From: Bacillus sp. sid0103
GTDB taxonomy: Bacteria > Bacillota > Bacilli > Bacillales_B > DSM-18226
Direction of reading: 5' to 3'
Assembly: GCF_019219025.1 (NCBI RefSeq)
Contig: NZ_JAHUWN010000002.1
Span: 62,001-126,000, forward strand
Length of the DNA: 64,000 nucleotides
Shown here: piece by piece, positions 25,949-34,552 of the stretch
Numbering within the stretch: position 1 is the first letter of the stretch
Layout: every line of letters starts with the position of its first letter
Position numbers and translations under genes: made by a program
Notes under the pieces: generated by a model
The model's input: the letters and a program-made list of their open reading frames with translations, nothing else
Databases searched by the model: none
What the model was told of the DNA's origin: nothing

Positions 25949-27463
25949 TTGCGGTCCTTAACAAAGGATTTTTTTAATAGAAAGAGTATGAACGCTACTA
26001 CCAATCGAGAGTTTATTAATCATAACTATGCAGAATTTTATGAGCGAATTAAGCTCGTTTCTTATATGTTAATTTTCACCTATCCCTGTTTTTTCATCGT
26101 TGACTTTATCCTTTTCAATAACCTAAGCAATCCTACGTTCAAATTCATTCTTTCAGCCGTTCACATCACAGGACTTGTTATCTCTCTTATCTTTCTATGC
26201 ATTTATCATTATTACAAAAATATTTCTAAGGGTTTCGTCGTGACTAGCTATATCCTTTTCTATTTATTAATTGGTGCCGTTTCTTCTATTAATAGTCAGT
26301 TATTTACCGGAAATATCTACGCCTATATTATTATTTTATTAGGTGTTTCCGTATTCCTGCCGATCCAACCAAGACATCTGTTGAACCTATATTTTGGGAT
26401 ACATATCTGCTTCTTAACGGGTTTATATCTGATTGAAGAGGAACACTTCCCGTTTTTATCCAAGTTGATTAATTCGACCGGTACTGTTGTCATTTCTTTC
26501 TTGATTGCTCTATCATTCTATACATTTCGTAACAATGATTTTTTAAACAAAATGAAACTACGAAGGAATGAGGAAAATTTCAGGCGATTATTCAATCTAA
26601 ACCCGAATCCACTCATTCTTACCAAGTTGCATACTGATGAAATTTTATTGATGAATAAACACGCAATGGAATACTACCAACTCGAAAATAATGAGGCGGC
26701 GCAAATAGATGGAAAGTTCTTGTTTCAAAAACCAGAGGAAAAACTTGATATCCTGAAGCGTCTAATCGAGCAGCAAAGTATTAAAAACTATGTAATGGAG
26801 CAGCAAATTACGGCTGATATCATGAAATGGGTGATACTGAGTTTAGAATTGGTAGATTACTTGGATGAACCTTGTATCTTGATCGGGGCCACTGACATCA
26901 CAGATCTGAAAAAAAATGAGGAAGAGCTTTATAAACATGCTTCGGTTGACATGCTCACTGGGGTGTTAAACCGAAGAAGCGGGATGGAAATCCTTAATCA
27001 GCAATTATCCGGCGGTTCGGATGCTCACGAATTCATCATTTGCTATATTGATATTAACGATTTGAAAAAGACAAATGATCGATTCGGTCATTCGACTGGA
27101 GATGACCTCATTAAAACGTGCTGCGACACGATCAACCATCATATCATTGATGAAGATATCTTATTCCGCTTAGGAGGGGATGAATTTATCATTGTCTTCT
27201 TTCAAAAGAATATGGGTGAAGTGCAGGAGTTGATGAAAACAATTAAGCATGGTTTCGAAGAGATCAATGAAACGGAGCGAAAGCCTTATTCCATCTCCGC
27301 AAGTTACGGGTTTTATCACTATAAACCTGGTACTGTCATTTCGCTTGAAAAAATCCTCGAAATGGCAGACCAGGAGATGTATAAGGAAAAGTTAGTTCAT
27401 AAAAATATACTGCCGAGTGCAACAACCTTCCCTATCGTGAAAAAACATTCATACTATAGCTAA
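25949..27463 (+). CDS. Membrane diguanylate cyclase (PAS-GGDEF)
   Basis: A membrane protein that probably makes the second messenger cyclic di-GMP from two GTP. About six membrane helices occupy residues 35-200. A PAS-like sensory segment (about 205-320, starting NEENFRRLFNLNPNPL) leads into a GGDEF domain (about 330-490) with DINDLKKTNDRFGHSTGDD and an intact active-site motif LGGDEFIIVF. No clear inhibitory RxxD site was found. The TTG at 25949 is chosen because AAGGGG lies eight bases before it. GTG at 25940 and ATG at 25943 are too close to that site, although either could be used. It has its own promoter and terminator. Confidence 0.88.
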   Translation: MRSLTKDFFNRKSMNATTNREFINHNYAEFYERIKLVSYMLIFTYPCFFIVDFILFNNLSNPTFKFILSAVHITGLVISLIFLCIYHYYKNISKGFVVTSYILFYLLIGAVSSINSQLFTGNIYAYIIILLGVSVFLPIQPRHLLNLYFGIHICFLTGLYLIEEEHFPFLSKLINSTGTVVISFLIALSFYTFRNNDFLNKMKLRRNEENFRRLFNLNPNPLILTKLHTDEILLMNKHAMEYYQLENNEAAQIDGKFLFQKPEEKLDILKRLIEQQSIKNYVMEQQITADIMKWVILSLELVDYLDEPCILIGATDITDLKKNEEELYKHASVDMLTGVLNRRSGMEILNQQLSGGSDAHEFIICYIDINDLKKTNDRFGHSTGDDLIKTCCDTINHHIIDEDILFRLGGDEFIIVFFQKNMGEVQELMKTIKHGFEEINETERKPYSISASYGFYHYKPGTVISLEKILEMADQEMYKEKLVHKNILPSATTFPIVKKHSYYS

Positions 27464-27464
27464 G

Positions 27465-27511
27465 AAGAACCACATTTGTGCCCATAGCATGCACGGTGTG
27501 GTTCTTTTTTC
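27465..27511 (+). terminator. Terminator after GGDEF gene
   Basis: AAGAACCACA (27465-27474) pairs with TGTGGTTCTT (27497-27506) and is followed by TTTT. Confidence 0.85.
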
Positions 27512-27534
27512 AATGTTGCCTCCGTTTGTTTTAG

Positions 27535-27547
27535 GGTGTCAGGCACC
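27535..27547. repeat. GGTGTCAGGCACC repeat copy
   Basis: A perfect copy of the dispersed 13-mer in reverse orientation, between the GGDEF terminator and the purine permease. Confidence 0.8.
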
Positions 27548-27607
27548 AGGATAATTGTTACGAAAAATAAACAAAATAAGAAGTACATCTTGAAATATTA
27601 GCTAAAA

Positions 27608-27643
27608 ACGAATAATATAGTTTAGTCTTATTAAAATGTTCGT
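27608..27643 (+). promoter_or_regulatory. PurR-box-like inverted pair before purine permease
   Basis: ACGAATAAT (27608-27616) and AATGTTCGT (27635-27643) form an inverted pair with seven of nine positions matched and an 18-base spacer. This resembles the CGAA-centred PurBox pair of Bacillus PurR targets such as pbuG and pbuO. The second half lies next to the ribosome site. Confidence 0.4.
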
Positions 27644-27660
27644 ATTTTGGAGGAACAGCT

Positions 27661-28961
27661 ATGTTTAAACTAAAAGAAAATCATACAATACAAAGACGGA
27701 ACTGCTTGCAGGGATTACAACCTTTTTTACCATGGTCTATATTGTCGTAGTAAATCCAGTCATTCTCGCCGACGCAGGGGTTCCGTTCGGGCAAGTGTTC
27801 ACAGCGACAATCATTGCCGCAGTCGTCGCAACACTTTGGATGGCACTTTTTGCAAATTATCCAATCGCTATTGCCCCAGGAATGGGACTCAACGCATATT
27901 TTGCTTATTCTGTTGTAGGCGGCCATCAGGGGATAACCTACCACACTGCCTTTGCTGCTGTTTTTGTAGCTGGTGTTATCTTTGTCATCTTATCGTTAAC
28001 TCCGCTTAGGGAAAAATTAATTGACGCCATCCCGGAAAACCTTAAACACGGGATTACCGCAGGAATAGGGCTTTTTATTGCCTTTATCGGTCTGCGTCTT
28101 ACAAAAATCATTACAGCACACCCCACTAATCTTGTTGGTCTGGGCGACCTTCATTCCGCTTCTGCACTTTTAGCTCTAGTTGGGCTGGTGATTACACTAG
28201 TCTTGATGGTGCTCCGAGTCAATGGTGCGATATTTTTCGGAATGGTCATTACAGGTCTAATCGCTTTCTTTACTGGCCAACTTGAATTCAATCAAGGTTT
28301 TATGTCGCTGCCTACTCTGCCAGAGGGTCTAATTATTACGAATCCAGTGACAGCACTGACGGATGTGATTCAGCACAGCCTTTATGCTGTTGTCTTTTCT
28401 TTCATTTTAGTGACCATTTTTGATACCACCGGTACGATGATTGGGGTTGCGAACCAAGCCGGTTTAATGAAAGGCGGCAAATTGCCGCGGGCTAGAGAGG
28501 CATTACTCGCAGATTCAATTGGTACCGCTGTAGGTGCAATGTTTGGGACGAGCCCGACAACAGCCTATATTGAATCGTCGTCAGGGGTCGCAGCTGGAGG
28601 TCGGACTGGTTTAACTTCTCTTACGGTTGCAATCCTGTTCATCTTGTCCGCCTTCTTCGGGCCACTCGTCAGCTCTGTTTCCGGAATTTCTGCGATTACC
28701 GCACCGGCGTTAATCATTGTTGGCAGTCTAATGATGGGAAGTATTGCGAAAATCCAATGGAACGAGCTGGATGAAGCCTTCCCTGCTTTTTTGACAGTCC
28801 TGAGCATGCCGCTAACATCAAGCATCGCAACAGGGATTGCACTGGGTTTCATCAGTTACCCTCTTTTAAAGGTAGTGAAAGGTAAGTGGCGTGAAATTCA
28901 TCCATTGCTATACGTATTCGCTGTCCTCTTCTTTATCCAACTTGCATTTTTACAGCATTAA
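27661..28961 (+). CDS. NCS2 purine permease (PbuG/PbuO-like), 5' end frameshifted
   Basis: A membrane importer of hypoxanthine/guanine-type purines with about 12 helices and family motifs PGMGLNAYFAY, GTSPTTAYIESSSGVAAGGRTGL and NELDEAFPAFLT. The natural start appears to be ATG at 27661, seven bases after GGAGG, giving MFKLKENHT. That frame then runs into stops, while the rest of the conserved N-terminus (TELLAGITTFFTMVY) is in another frame. One missing A in the run near 27687-27688 would join them as HTNTKTELLAG. The uninterrupted frame begins only at ATG 27732, without a ribosome site, and lacks about 24 residues. This is either a recent pseudogene or a sequencing error. It likely responds to PurR. 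Confidence 0.85.
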
Positions 28962-28965
28962 CAAC

Positions 28966-29010
28966 AAAAAGAGTGTCAGACACCCATGCGGGATGCCTGA
29001 CACTCTTTTT
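28966..29010 (+). terminator. Terminator made from the 13-mer repeat, after purine permease
   Basis: AAAAAGAGTGTCAG (28966-28979) pairs perfectly with CTGACACTCTTTTT (28997-29010). The inner arms are degenerate copies of the dispersed repeat, so here the repeat functions as an intrinsic terminator. T/A runs on both sides also allow it to serve the convergent gene. Confidence 0.85.
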
Positions 29011-29017
29011 ATGTTAC

Positions 29018-29209
29018 CTACTTTTTAGGCTGATCAAGTGCTTGGTATGCCAACTGATACTTTCCACCATCTGCCACTTCTGAATGGTACAAAGCTTTTA
29101 AGGCCGTATTTTTCTCGAGCCCATGTTCAACCTTCAACTCTTTTAAGCGTGTATGCAATTCTTTATTATCCTTAATTAGCTGCTGCATTTGTGATTTCAA
29201 ATACTTCAT
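29018..29209 (-). CDS. Small coiled-coil-like protein (63 aa), hypothetical
   Basis: A soluble, charged protein beginning MKYLKSQMQQLIKDNKELHT and continuing with a heptad-like helical stretch (about residues 1-35), then a short C-terminal region YHSEVADGGKYQLAYQALD. The ATG at 29209 is chosen because AAAGGAG precedes it, while the longer frame has no ribosome site. I do not recognise the family. It is convergent with the purine permease and divergent from the DUF1659 cassette. Confidence 0.6.
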   Translation of the reverse strand: MKYLKSQMQQLIKDNKELHTRLKELKVEHGLEKNTALKALYHSEVADGGKYQLAYQALDQPKK

Positions 29210-29291
29210 AAGATGATTAACTCCTTTCAGAAACCAAATCCGTTCCCCTAGTATAGCATTAATCAACCATCCCGTATTTATTTTCACTGAC

Positions 29292-29340
29292 TATGTCCTT
29301 TTTACCGACTTTCTTCTATATAAAAGGTGAAAGGAGGTGG
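29292..29340 (+). promoter_or_regulatory. Conserved leader before DUF1659 gene, copy 1
   Basis: The segment from TATGTCCTTTT through CTATATAAAAGGTGAAAGGAGGTG is nearly the same as that before the second DUF1659 gene at 44186-44232, although the genes are 15 kb apart. It contains a TATATA -10-like box and the ribosome site. No good -35 hexamer is visible, so another sigma factor or an activator may be used. Confidence 0.5.
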
Positions 29341-29346
29341 TTGATA

Positions 29347-29565
29347 ATGGCACAAGCATTACTAGAAGGAACGAAACTTCGTTTGGTTTTCGAGGTTGGC
29401 CTGGATGAAGATGGCGAACCGATTCTCCGAGCAAAAACGTTTAGCAATGTGAAAAAAGAAGCTACAGTAGAACAGTTGTCTCAAGCAGCACAGGCCATTA
29501 CTGTTTTGTGCAAGGACATGCTCAACAAAGTGGAACGAAATGACAGCTCGGAAATTATTGCCTAA
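29347..29565 (+). CDS. DUF1659 family protein, copy 1
   Basis: A 72-residue soluble protein of the DUF1659 family, function unknown. Family features are the LVFEVGLDEDGEPILRAKTF segment and the C-terminal helix MLNKVERNDSSEII. It starts at ATG 29347 behind AAAGGAGGTG. It is followed after 38 bases by DUF2922 and then YvrJ and amidase genes, an association seen in many Firmicutes. A nearly identical second copy lies at 44240. The protein looks like a small beta/alpha fold without catalytic residues that I can name. Confidence 0.85.
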   Translation: MAQALLEGTKLRLVFEVGLDEDGEPILRAKTFSNVKKEATVEQLSQAAQAITVLCKDMLNKVERNDSSEIIA

Positions 29566-29603
29566 CAATCACGTAAATAATGAATCGATAGGAGGTGAGA
29601 AAT

Positions 29604-29822
29604 ATGGCAAAGACCTTGGAATTACAGTTTAGTACAGAGCTTGGAAAAACAGCGAGTTTATCGATTGAAAATCCAAAGGAACCAATTGATGAGGCAGTCC
29701 TCAAGCAATCGATGGCCGAGATTATTGCATCTACAATATTCACTACGACAAGCGGAAAGTTTGTAACTGCAAAAGGGGCAAGAGTTGTCGACCGAAATGT
29801 GATTGAATATGAACTTATTTAA
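29604..29822 (+). CDS. DUF2922 family protein, copy 1
   Basis: A 72-residue protein of the DUF2922 family, function unknown. It begins MAKTLELQFSTELGKTASLS and carries the conserved segment GKFVTAKGARVVDRNVIEYEL. GGAGGTGAG precedes the ATG at 29604. The upstream in-frame GTG at 29595 lies inside the ribosome site and is rejected. It is co-transcribed with the DUF1659 gene, and a partial terminator separates it from yvrJ. Confidence 0.85.
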   Translation: MAKTLELQFSTELGKTASLSIENPKEPIDEAVLKQSMAEIIASTIFTTTSGKFVTAKGARVVDRNVIEYELI

Positions 29823-29830
29823 TAACGGAG

Positions 29831-29862
29831 AGGCCGATTCCCCTTAGGGACGGCCTTTTTTT
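29831..29862 (+). terminator. Terminator or attenuator between DUF2922 and YvrJ genes
   Basis: AGGCCG (29831-29836) pairs with CGGCCT (29851-29856), with an inner CCC/GGG, and is followed by seven T. Read-through would express the holin-like protein at a lower level. Confidence 0.6.
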
Positions 29863-29880
29863 ACAAAGGAGGTGACAAAA

Positions 29881-30024
29881 ATGGACCAACTCATTCCAAT
29901 CATCAGCGAGGTTGGCTTCCCCATCGTCGTGACCCTTTATCTGCTTTACCGTATTGAGTCTAAGCTTGATATGGTCGTCACCTCGATCCAGAATCTTCCT
30001 GACCGGATGAAGGAACGAACATAA
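29881..30024 (+). CDS. YvrJ family small membrane protein (holin-like), 47 aa
   Basis: AAAGGAGGTGA precedes this ATG. The product has one hydrophobic helix (residues about 12-24, GFPIVVTLYLLY) followed by an amphipathic charged tail ending LPDRMKERT. This matches the YvrJ family and the general design of BhlA/UviB-type phage holins: short N-terminus, one membrane helix, charged tail. It lies between two uncharacterised small proteins and a cell wall amidase, where a holin would be expected. Holin activity is inference. The gene is too short for many gene callers. Confidence 0.8.
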   Translation: MDQLIPIISEVGFPIVVTLYLLYRIESKLDMVVTSIQNLPDRMKERT

Positions 30025-30029
30025 AAATG

Positions 30030-30096
30030 GAGGGGGCTCTTTTTTACCCTAAGGCTGCTGTAATTTCTGGGCCGGTTTATTTAGCCCCCTCTTTCT
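30030..30096 (+). terminator. Terminator after YvrJ gene
   Basis: GAGGGGGCT (30030-30038) pairs with AGCCCCCTC (30083-30091), followed by TTTCTT. The loop is long (44 bases). Confidence 0.6.
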
Positions 30097-30247
30097 TACC
30101 GAAAATCAGTTCTGCTGCAGGTTCGGTAACAAAGAATAGCAACGGTTGGGATACCTGTCATCAATTACTGACAAGCACCAGCACATAGGTTATCCATATT
30201 TACATAGCATGTATATATAATCAATTTTAGGAAATGGAGAGGATGAA

Positions 30248-31057
30248 ATGAAGCTTTATTTAGATCCAGGTCATGGCGGACAAGACCCTGGCGCCCAAGG
30301 ACATGGATTAGTTGAAAAGGATATGACATTAGCGATAGCGCTGAAAATACGGTCCATTTTACAAAATGATTATGAAAACATTGACATAAAAATGAGCAGG
30401 AGCAGCGATACAACCAAAAGCTTAGACCAACGAACTAGTGAAGCCAATGCTTGGGGTGCCGACTTTTTCTTAGCCATTCACATCAATTCTGGGCCAAGTT
30501 CCGCACTAGGTTATGAGGACTTTATTTACAATGGCTTGTCTAACTCTTCTAAGACCGCTCAATATCAAGATATCATCCATGTCGAAGTCATGAAAATGAA
30601 TCAACTGAAAGACCGCGGCCAAAAACAGGCTAACTTCCATGTATTACGTGAGTCAAATATACCAGCACTTTTATCGGAAAATGGATTTATCAGTAACGAC
30701 CATGACTCCGCGCTAATGAAACAATCTTCTTGGATCCAAAAAGTAGCACAAGGTCACGCCAATGGAATTGCCAAAGCCTTTGGCCTCAAGCGTAAACCAA
30801 ACGACCCACCAAAACCAGATGCCGGGAAACTTTTCAAAGTCATTGCTGGATCATTCAAATCAAAAGAAAATGCGGACGAGCGAGTCGAACAGCTTCAAAA
30901 GAAAGGCATCGAGTCATTTATTGATAGCACCAAAATCTCTGGCGAAACATGGTACCGAGTTCAAGCTGGCGCCTTCTCCAGCCGTGAAAACGCCGAAGAC
31001 CGTTTAGCAGAAGTAAAAAAAGCCGGAATCAAAGACGCCTTTCTCGTTGCAGAATAA
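30248..31057 (+). CDS. N-acetylmuramoyl-L-alanine amidase with SPOR domain
   Basis: A zinc amidase (Amidase_3, CwlC type) that cuts the bond between muramic acid and the peptide stem of peptidoglycan. Ligands His9 (DPGHGG), Glu23 and His78 (AIHIN) and catalytic Glu144 (LLSENGF) are visible. A C-terminal SPOR domain (about residues 195-269) binds denuded glycan strands. There is no signal peptide, as in CwlC and phage endolysins, so release needs cell lysis or a holin. It follows the holin-like YvrJ gene. Its amidase part is closely similar to the next gene, which indicates tandem duplication. A strong terminator follows. Confidence 0.9.
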   Translation: MKLYLDPGHGGQDPGAQGHGLVEKDMTLAIALKIRSILQNDYENIDIKMSRSSDTTKSLDQRTSEANAWGADFFLAIHINSGPSSALGYEDFIYNGLSNSSKTAQYQDIIHVEVMKMNQLKDRGQKQANFHVLRESNIPALLSENGFISNDHDSALMKQSSWIQKVAQGHANGIAKAFGLKRKPNDPPKPDAGKLFKVIAGSFKSKENADERVEQLQKKGIESFIDSTKISGETWYRVQAGAFSSRENAEDRLAEVKKAGIKDAFLVAE

Positions 31058-31069
31058 ACATCCCCCTAC

Positions 31070-31110
31070 AAAAGACCTCCTTTTAACGAACACCAGGAGG
31101 TCTTTTGTAT
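31070..31110 (+). terminator. Terminator after first amidase
   Basis: AAAAGACCTCCT (31070-31081) pairs perfectly with AGGAGGTCTTTT (31095-31106). Confidence 0.85.
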
Positions 31111-31207
31111 GGTTTTTGTCTTTTGTTTGTGGAGATTGAGTCCACTGGATTGGATTTTCCATATGATATAGATAAAAACGTATTTTACATGAAATGGAGG
31201 AGTAAGT

Positions 31208-32797
31208 ATGAAGTTATTTATAGATCCAGGTCATGGCGGTGATGATCCCGGTGCACAAGGGAATGGTCTCGATGAAAAAGATATTACCTTAGCCATTGCG
31301 CTTAAAATACGAAAAATCATCCTAAATGATTATGAAAATGTCCAAGTTAAGATGAGTCGTACAAGCGATGTCACCAGAAGCTTAGCACAACGCTCAAGTG
31401 CCGCTAACGCATGGGACGCTGACTTTTTCTTAGCTATTCACATCAATTCTGCTGACAGTTCCGCCCAAGGATATGAAGATTTTATCTACAATGGGGTATC
31501 TAATTCTAGCAAAGCAGCAAAATATCAGGATATCATCCATGCGGAAGTTCTCAAAGTGAATCAGCTGAAAGACCGCGGGCAAAAAAAGGCCAACTTTCAT
31601 GTCATCAGGGAAACGAAGATGCCTTCTCTTTTAACGGAAAATGGCTTTATCAGTAATAAGCATGATGCCGAACTGATGAAAAGTGCAGCTTGGCAGCAAA
31701 AGGTCGCCCAAGGCCATGTCAACGGAATTGCCAAGGCCTTGGGCCTGAAACTTAAAGCAACGAAGGAAACACCTATAACAATGACTGCACCTAAAACATC
31801 AACCACACCTAAAGCCACGCAATCCGGCACAAAAACTGTTTACACAGTCTATGTCGGTTCCTATAAATCCAAAGAAAATGCACAAGACAGGGTTACTGAA
31901 CTGAAGAATAAGAACATTAAATCATCAATTATTACCACAAAAATATCTGGTGCCACCTGGTACCGAGTAAAAGTTGCCACCTATACCACCAACGCCAATG
32001 CAGAAAAACGCCTAAAAGAAATCGAAAAAGCAGGCTATGATGATGCATTTATTATTACCGAAAAAACTAGCACAGCGCCACCTAAAACAGAAACCACAAA
32101 ACCTACATCAACTAGTAAACCTGCAACAAACGCCAGTAAACCAACAACAGCAAAACCCACCACAAGCACGAATTCAAACACAAGTACGAAAGTCAGCACG
32201 ACTGCAAATCCAAGCACAACTACAAACAACAGTACCAAAGGCAGCACGACTGCGAACCAAGGCACAACTACAAACAGCAGTACCAATCAAATCCCCTTCA
32301 TAGCGGACCCCGGTAAATTTACGATTTTAGGCCCGACCTTCCTTTCGCCGGAACAAATGAATCAATTTGTGAAAAAGGTCAATCCTAAGGCGCCGGAATT
32401 AGGTGCATTTTATCAAACATTTGGAAAATATTACAGAATTCGCGGGGATGTAGCCTTTGCACAAGCCATTCATGAAACAGATTATTTTCGGTTTACTGGA
32501 GTCGTTAATCCTGAACAGAACAACTACGCAGGAATTGGAGCAACTGGAGGAGATACTCGCGGTGCAAGCTTTGATAACGCAGAAGAAGGTGTTCTTGCCC
32601 AACTTCAGCACTTGTTCGCGTATGCGACAACTAAGCCGCTACCCAATAAATATCCATTAGTTGATCCCCGCTTTCATCTAGTCGACAGGGGATCTGCTCC
32701 AACATGGACCGCTTTAAACGGAAAATGGGCTGTTCCAGGTACAACCTATGGGCAATCCATTCTAAGCCTTTATGAAAAAATGATCCACTCAGTATAA
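31208..32797 (+). CDS. Bifunctional wall hydrolase: amidase, SPOR, glucosaminidase
   Basis: A paralogue of the preceding amidase with an added lytic domain. Order: Amidase_3 (about 1-180, with DPGHGG, AIHINS and LLTENGF), SPOR (about 212-280), a disordered linker of Thr, Ser, Pro, Lys and Asn with short repeats (about 285-360), and a glucosaminidase domain (about 365-529) with the likely catalytic glutamate in AQAIHETDYF and the NNYAGIGATGG segment. It would cut both peptide-sugar and sugar-sugar bonds. There is again no signal peptide, so it depends on lysis, a holin or a non-classical route. AAATGGAGG precedes the ATG. Confidence 0.9.
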   Translation: MKLFIDPGHGGDDPGAQGNGLDEKDITLAIALKIRKIILNDYENVQVKMSRTSDVTRSLAQRSSAANAWDADFFLAIHINSADSSAQGYEDFIYNGVSNSSKAAKYQDIIHAEVLKVNQLKDRGQKKANFHVIRETKMPSLLTENGFISNKHDAELMKSAAWQQKVAQGHVNGIAKALGLKLKATKETPITMTAPKTSTTPKATQSGTKTVYTVYVGSYKSKENAQDRVTELKNKNIKSSIITTKISGATWYRVKVATYTTNANAEKRLKEIEKAGYDDAFIITEKTSTAPPKTETTKPTSTSKPATNASKPTTAKPTTSTNSNTSTKVSTTANPSTTTNNSTKGSTTANQGTTTNSSTNQIPFIADPGKFTILGPTFLSPEQMNQFVKKVNPKAPELGAFYQTFGKYYRIRGDVAFAQAIHETDYFRFTGVVNPEQNNYAGIGATGGDTRGASFDNAEEGVLAQLQHLFAYATTKPLPNKYPLVDPRFHLVDRGSAPTWTALNGKWAVPGTTYGQSILSLYEKMIHSV

Positions 32798-32887
32798 CGA
32801 GCTGGAGACTTCCCCAAACTTCACCCTCATCCCAGATTGTCTTATCCCTCACCAATACGTGGATGGCACCCTGCCATCCACCACTAC

Positions 32888-32921
32888 GAAAAACCTTTTT
32901 ATCATACAGAAAAGGTCTTTC
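32888..32921 (+). terminator. Terminator after bifunctional hydrolase
   Basis: Arms 32888-32899 and 32910-32921 (core ACCTTTT/AAAAGGT) pair with one mismatch. Confidence 0.6.
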
Positions 32922-33005
32922 TTATGCAGTTTGTTGAATTCCTACCGTTTCGGTATAATACCAAAAAAACGAGACAACAATGAAGGGTAAAGGGGAGGAA
33001 CTCCT

Positions 33006-33422
33006 ATGCGCGGATTTTTTATTATATTATGGGCTCTAGCAATCTTTATTCTTACCTGCACCACAAGTTTTTCGGGATTAATGGAATCGGGCCAAGTTCA
33101 TTTTCAGTGGGACAGTCATCCCAATTTTTCTGAACTCTTATCACCATTACCGCTTGACCTTAGCCGTGACTTCCTGCTCCAAAAATGCGGTCACGCCTTG
33201 GCCTTTCTCTTTCTGACGTTATTACTGCAAACTAAATTCCATTCGAAAACAGTCATTTTAATTCTATCTATTTCATTTGCATCTCTAACTGAAATTCTCC
33301 AATTATATTTCAGTCGTGATGGAAGAATTTTCGATATTGGATTCGATTTAGTCGGGATTCTTTTTGCATCGGGTGCACGAAGCCTACTCATTGTGCACCA
33401 ATCTAAGCAAACGCAGCTTTGA
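33006..33422 (+). CDS. VanZ family membrane protein
   Basis: A 138-residue membrane protein with about four helices and VanZ-like features: an N-terminal helix, LLQKCGHALAFLFLTLLL with the conserved Lys/His, and the C-terminal SRDGRIFDIGFDLVGILF segment. VanZ proteins are linked to glycopeptide or lipoglycopeptide tolerance in some species, but most have no proven role. GGGGAGG precedes the ATG. It may be a separate unit, since a terminator precedes it. Confidence 0.85.
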   Translation: MRGFFIILWALAIFILTCTTSFSGLMESGQVHFQWDSHPNFSELLSPLPLDLSRDFLLQKCGHALAFLFLTLLLQTKFHSKTVILILSISFASLTEILQLYFSRDGRIFDIGFDLVGILFASGARSLLIVHQSKQTQL

Positions 33423-33471
33423 TGGATTGGTTGGACTTTTTTGAGCATAGCTGATCCCTTGGTCCCTTTTT

Positions 33472-33509
33472 TTATAAAAAAAGCGGCCAACACTAATGTG
33501 AAGGCCGCT
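33472..33509 (-). terminator. Terminator of the frl operon
   Basis: AGCGGCC (33482-33488) pairs with GGCCGCT (33503-33509). On the minus strand it ends in GCTTTTTTTAT. Confidence 0.85.
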
Positions 33510-33526
33510 CCCAAACCAGTATTCTA

Positions 33527-34540
33527 TCAAAATGGTACTTTCTTATAATATCTTCTCGTTGTCAGCGGATGATCCCTTTGCTCTTCCAAGTGGCAGCTGA
33601 CCCTCTCCAGTAACGCCGCAAAGACAATCGGAGAAACCAGACTTCGCAGACCTTCGGAAATGCCCTCTAATGGAAAATCCTTCATATCAAAAACGGTTAA
33701 TTCCTTAGAGTAATGTTCAGCAAATCGCTCGACTCTCTCTGCAAGCGGACGGGTTCGATCCTCACCTTTTAATAGAATAATACTCGTATCTTCTTCCACT
33801 AATTCCAATGTACCATGAAAGAAATCAGAGGCATGAACCGGTCGTGTTTTAATCCACTGCATTTCCTCTAATATACACATTCCATAATAATAGGTTTGCC
33901 CCCAATCGATTCCTGTTCCTGAAAGAATATGATACGGTGTCTCTTTATGCTTGCGGGCAAACGCCGCTGCCCTCGCCTCAACTGCTTCCTTCACGTTAAT
34001 GAGCGCACTTGGCAGACTTTTCATTTCCTCGATAAATTGCTGATAGACTGGAAATTCATTCCGCTTATACATCAAACGGAACGCTAGTAAATAAGACTGG
34101 ATATAGAACGATTCACAGGAGGTATCATCAGCCGCATAATTGACAAAAGTATAATCGGTTCCATTCGCTAACGGGGTAGAGGCATGCCCCACCAAGCTGA
34201 TTGTTACCGCTCCTTTTTCCTTACAAAACGCCGCTGCCTCCACTGTTTCTTTGGTTGTACCAGACAAAGAAGGCAAGATCACCAATGAATGTTCACCCAG
34301 GTGCTGATGATCCATCAACATCAATTCTGAAGATATTTCTGTATAAACCGGTAAGGTGGAATGTGTTTTTAAAATATATTCAGCCGGGAGCATCAGGATG
34401 GCTGCGCCGCCAGTTCCGACAAAGAATACATTTTCCAACCCTTTTTGCATCACCGAATCAATCACCTGATCGAATTCATCCTTAAGAGATAAGGCCCCAG
34501 TTTGGATGGTTACATATCTTTCCACATCAAAGTTAAACAT
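33527..34540 (-). CDS. SIS-domain deglycase, FrlB/GfrF-like paralogue 1
   Basis: A cytoplasmic double-SIS-domain protein that probably cleaves a phosphorylated Amadori compound to a sugar phosphate and an amine. The first SIS domain has FFVGTGGAAILM and PSLSGTTKETVEAA. The second contains ILEEMQWIKTRPVHASDFFHGTLELVEEDTS, where FrlB proteins place catalytic residues. It is a tandem duplicate of the next gene, with the same ends (NFD at the start, HPLTTRRYYKKVPF at the end). The ATG at 34540 is preferred, with AGGAGG eight bases before. It is the last gene of the operon. The true substrate (glucoselysine-, fructoselysine- or fructose-asparagine-type) is unknown. Confidence 0.85.
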   Translation of the reverse strand: MFNFDVERYVTIQTGALSLKDEFDQVIDSVMQKGLENVFFVGTGGAAILMLPAEYILKTHSTLPVYTEISSELMLMDHQHLGEHSLVILPSLSGTTKETVEAAAFCKEKGAVTISLVGHASTPLANGTDYTFVNYAADDTSCESFYIQSYLLAFRLMYKRNEFPVYQQFIEEMKSLPSALINVKEAVEARAAAFARKHKETPYHILSGTGIDWGQTYYYGMCILEEMQWIKTRPVHASDFFHGTLELVEEDTSIILLKGEDRTRPLAERVERFAEHYSKELTVFDMKDFPLEGISEGLRSLVSPIVFAALLERVSCHLEEQRDHPLTTRRYYKKVPF

Positions 34541-34552
34541 GGAGGCCACCTC

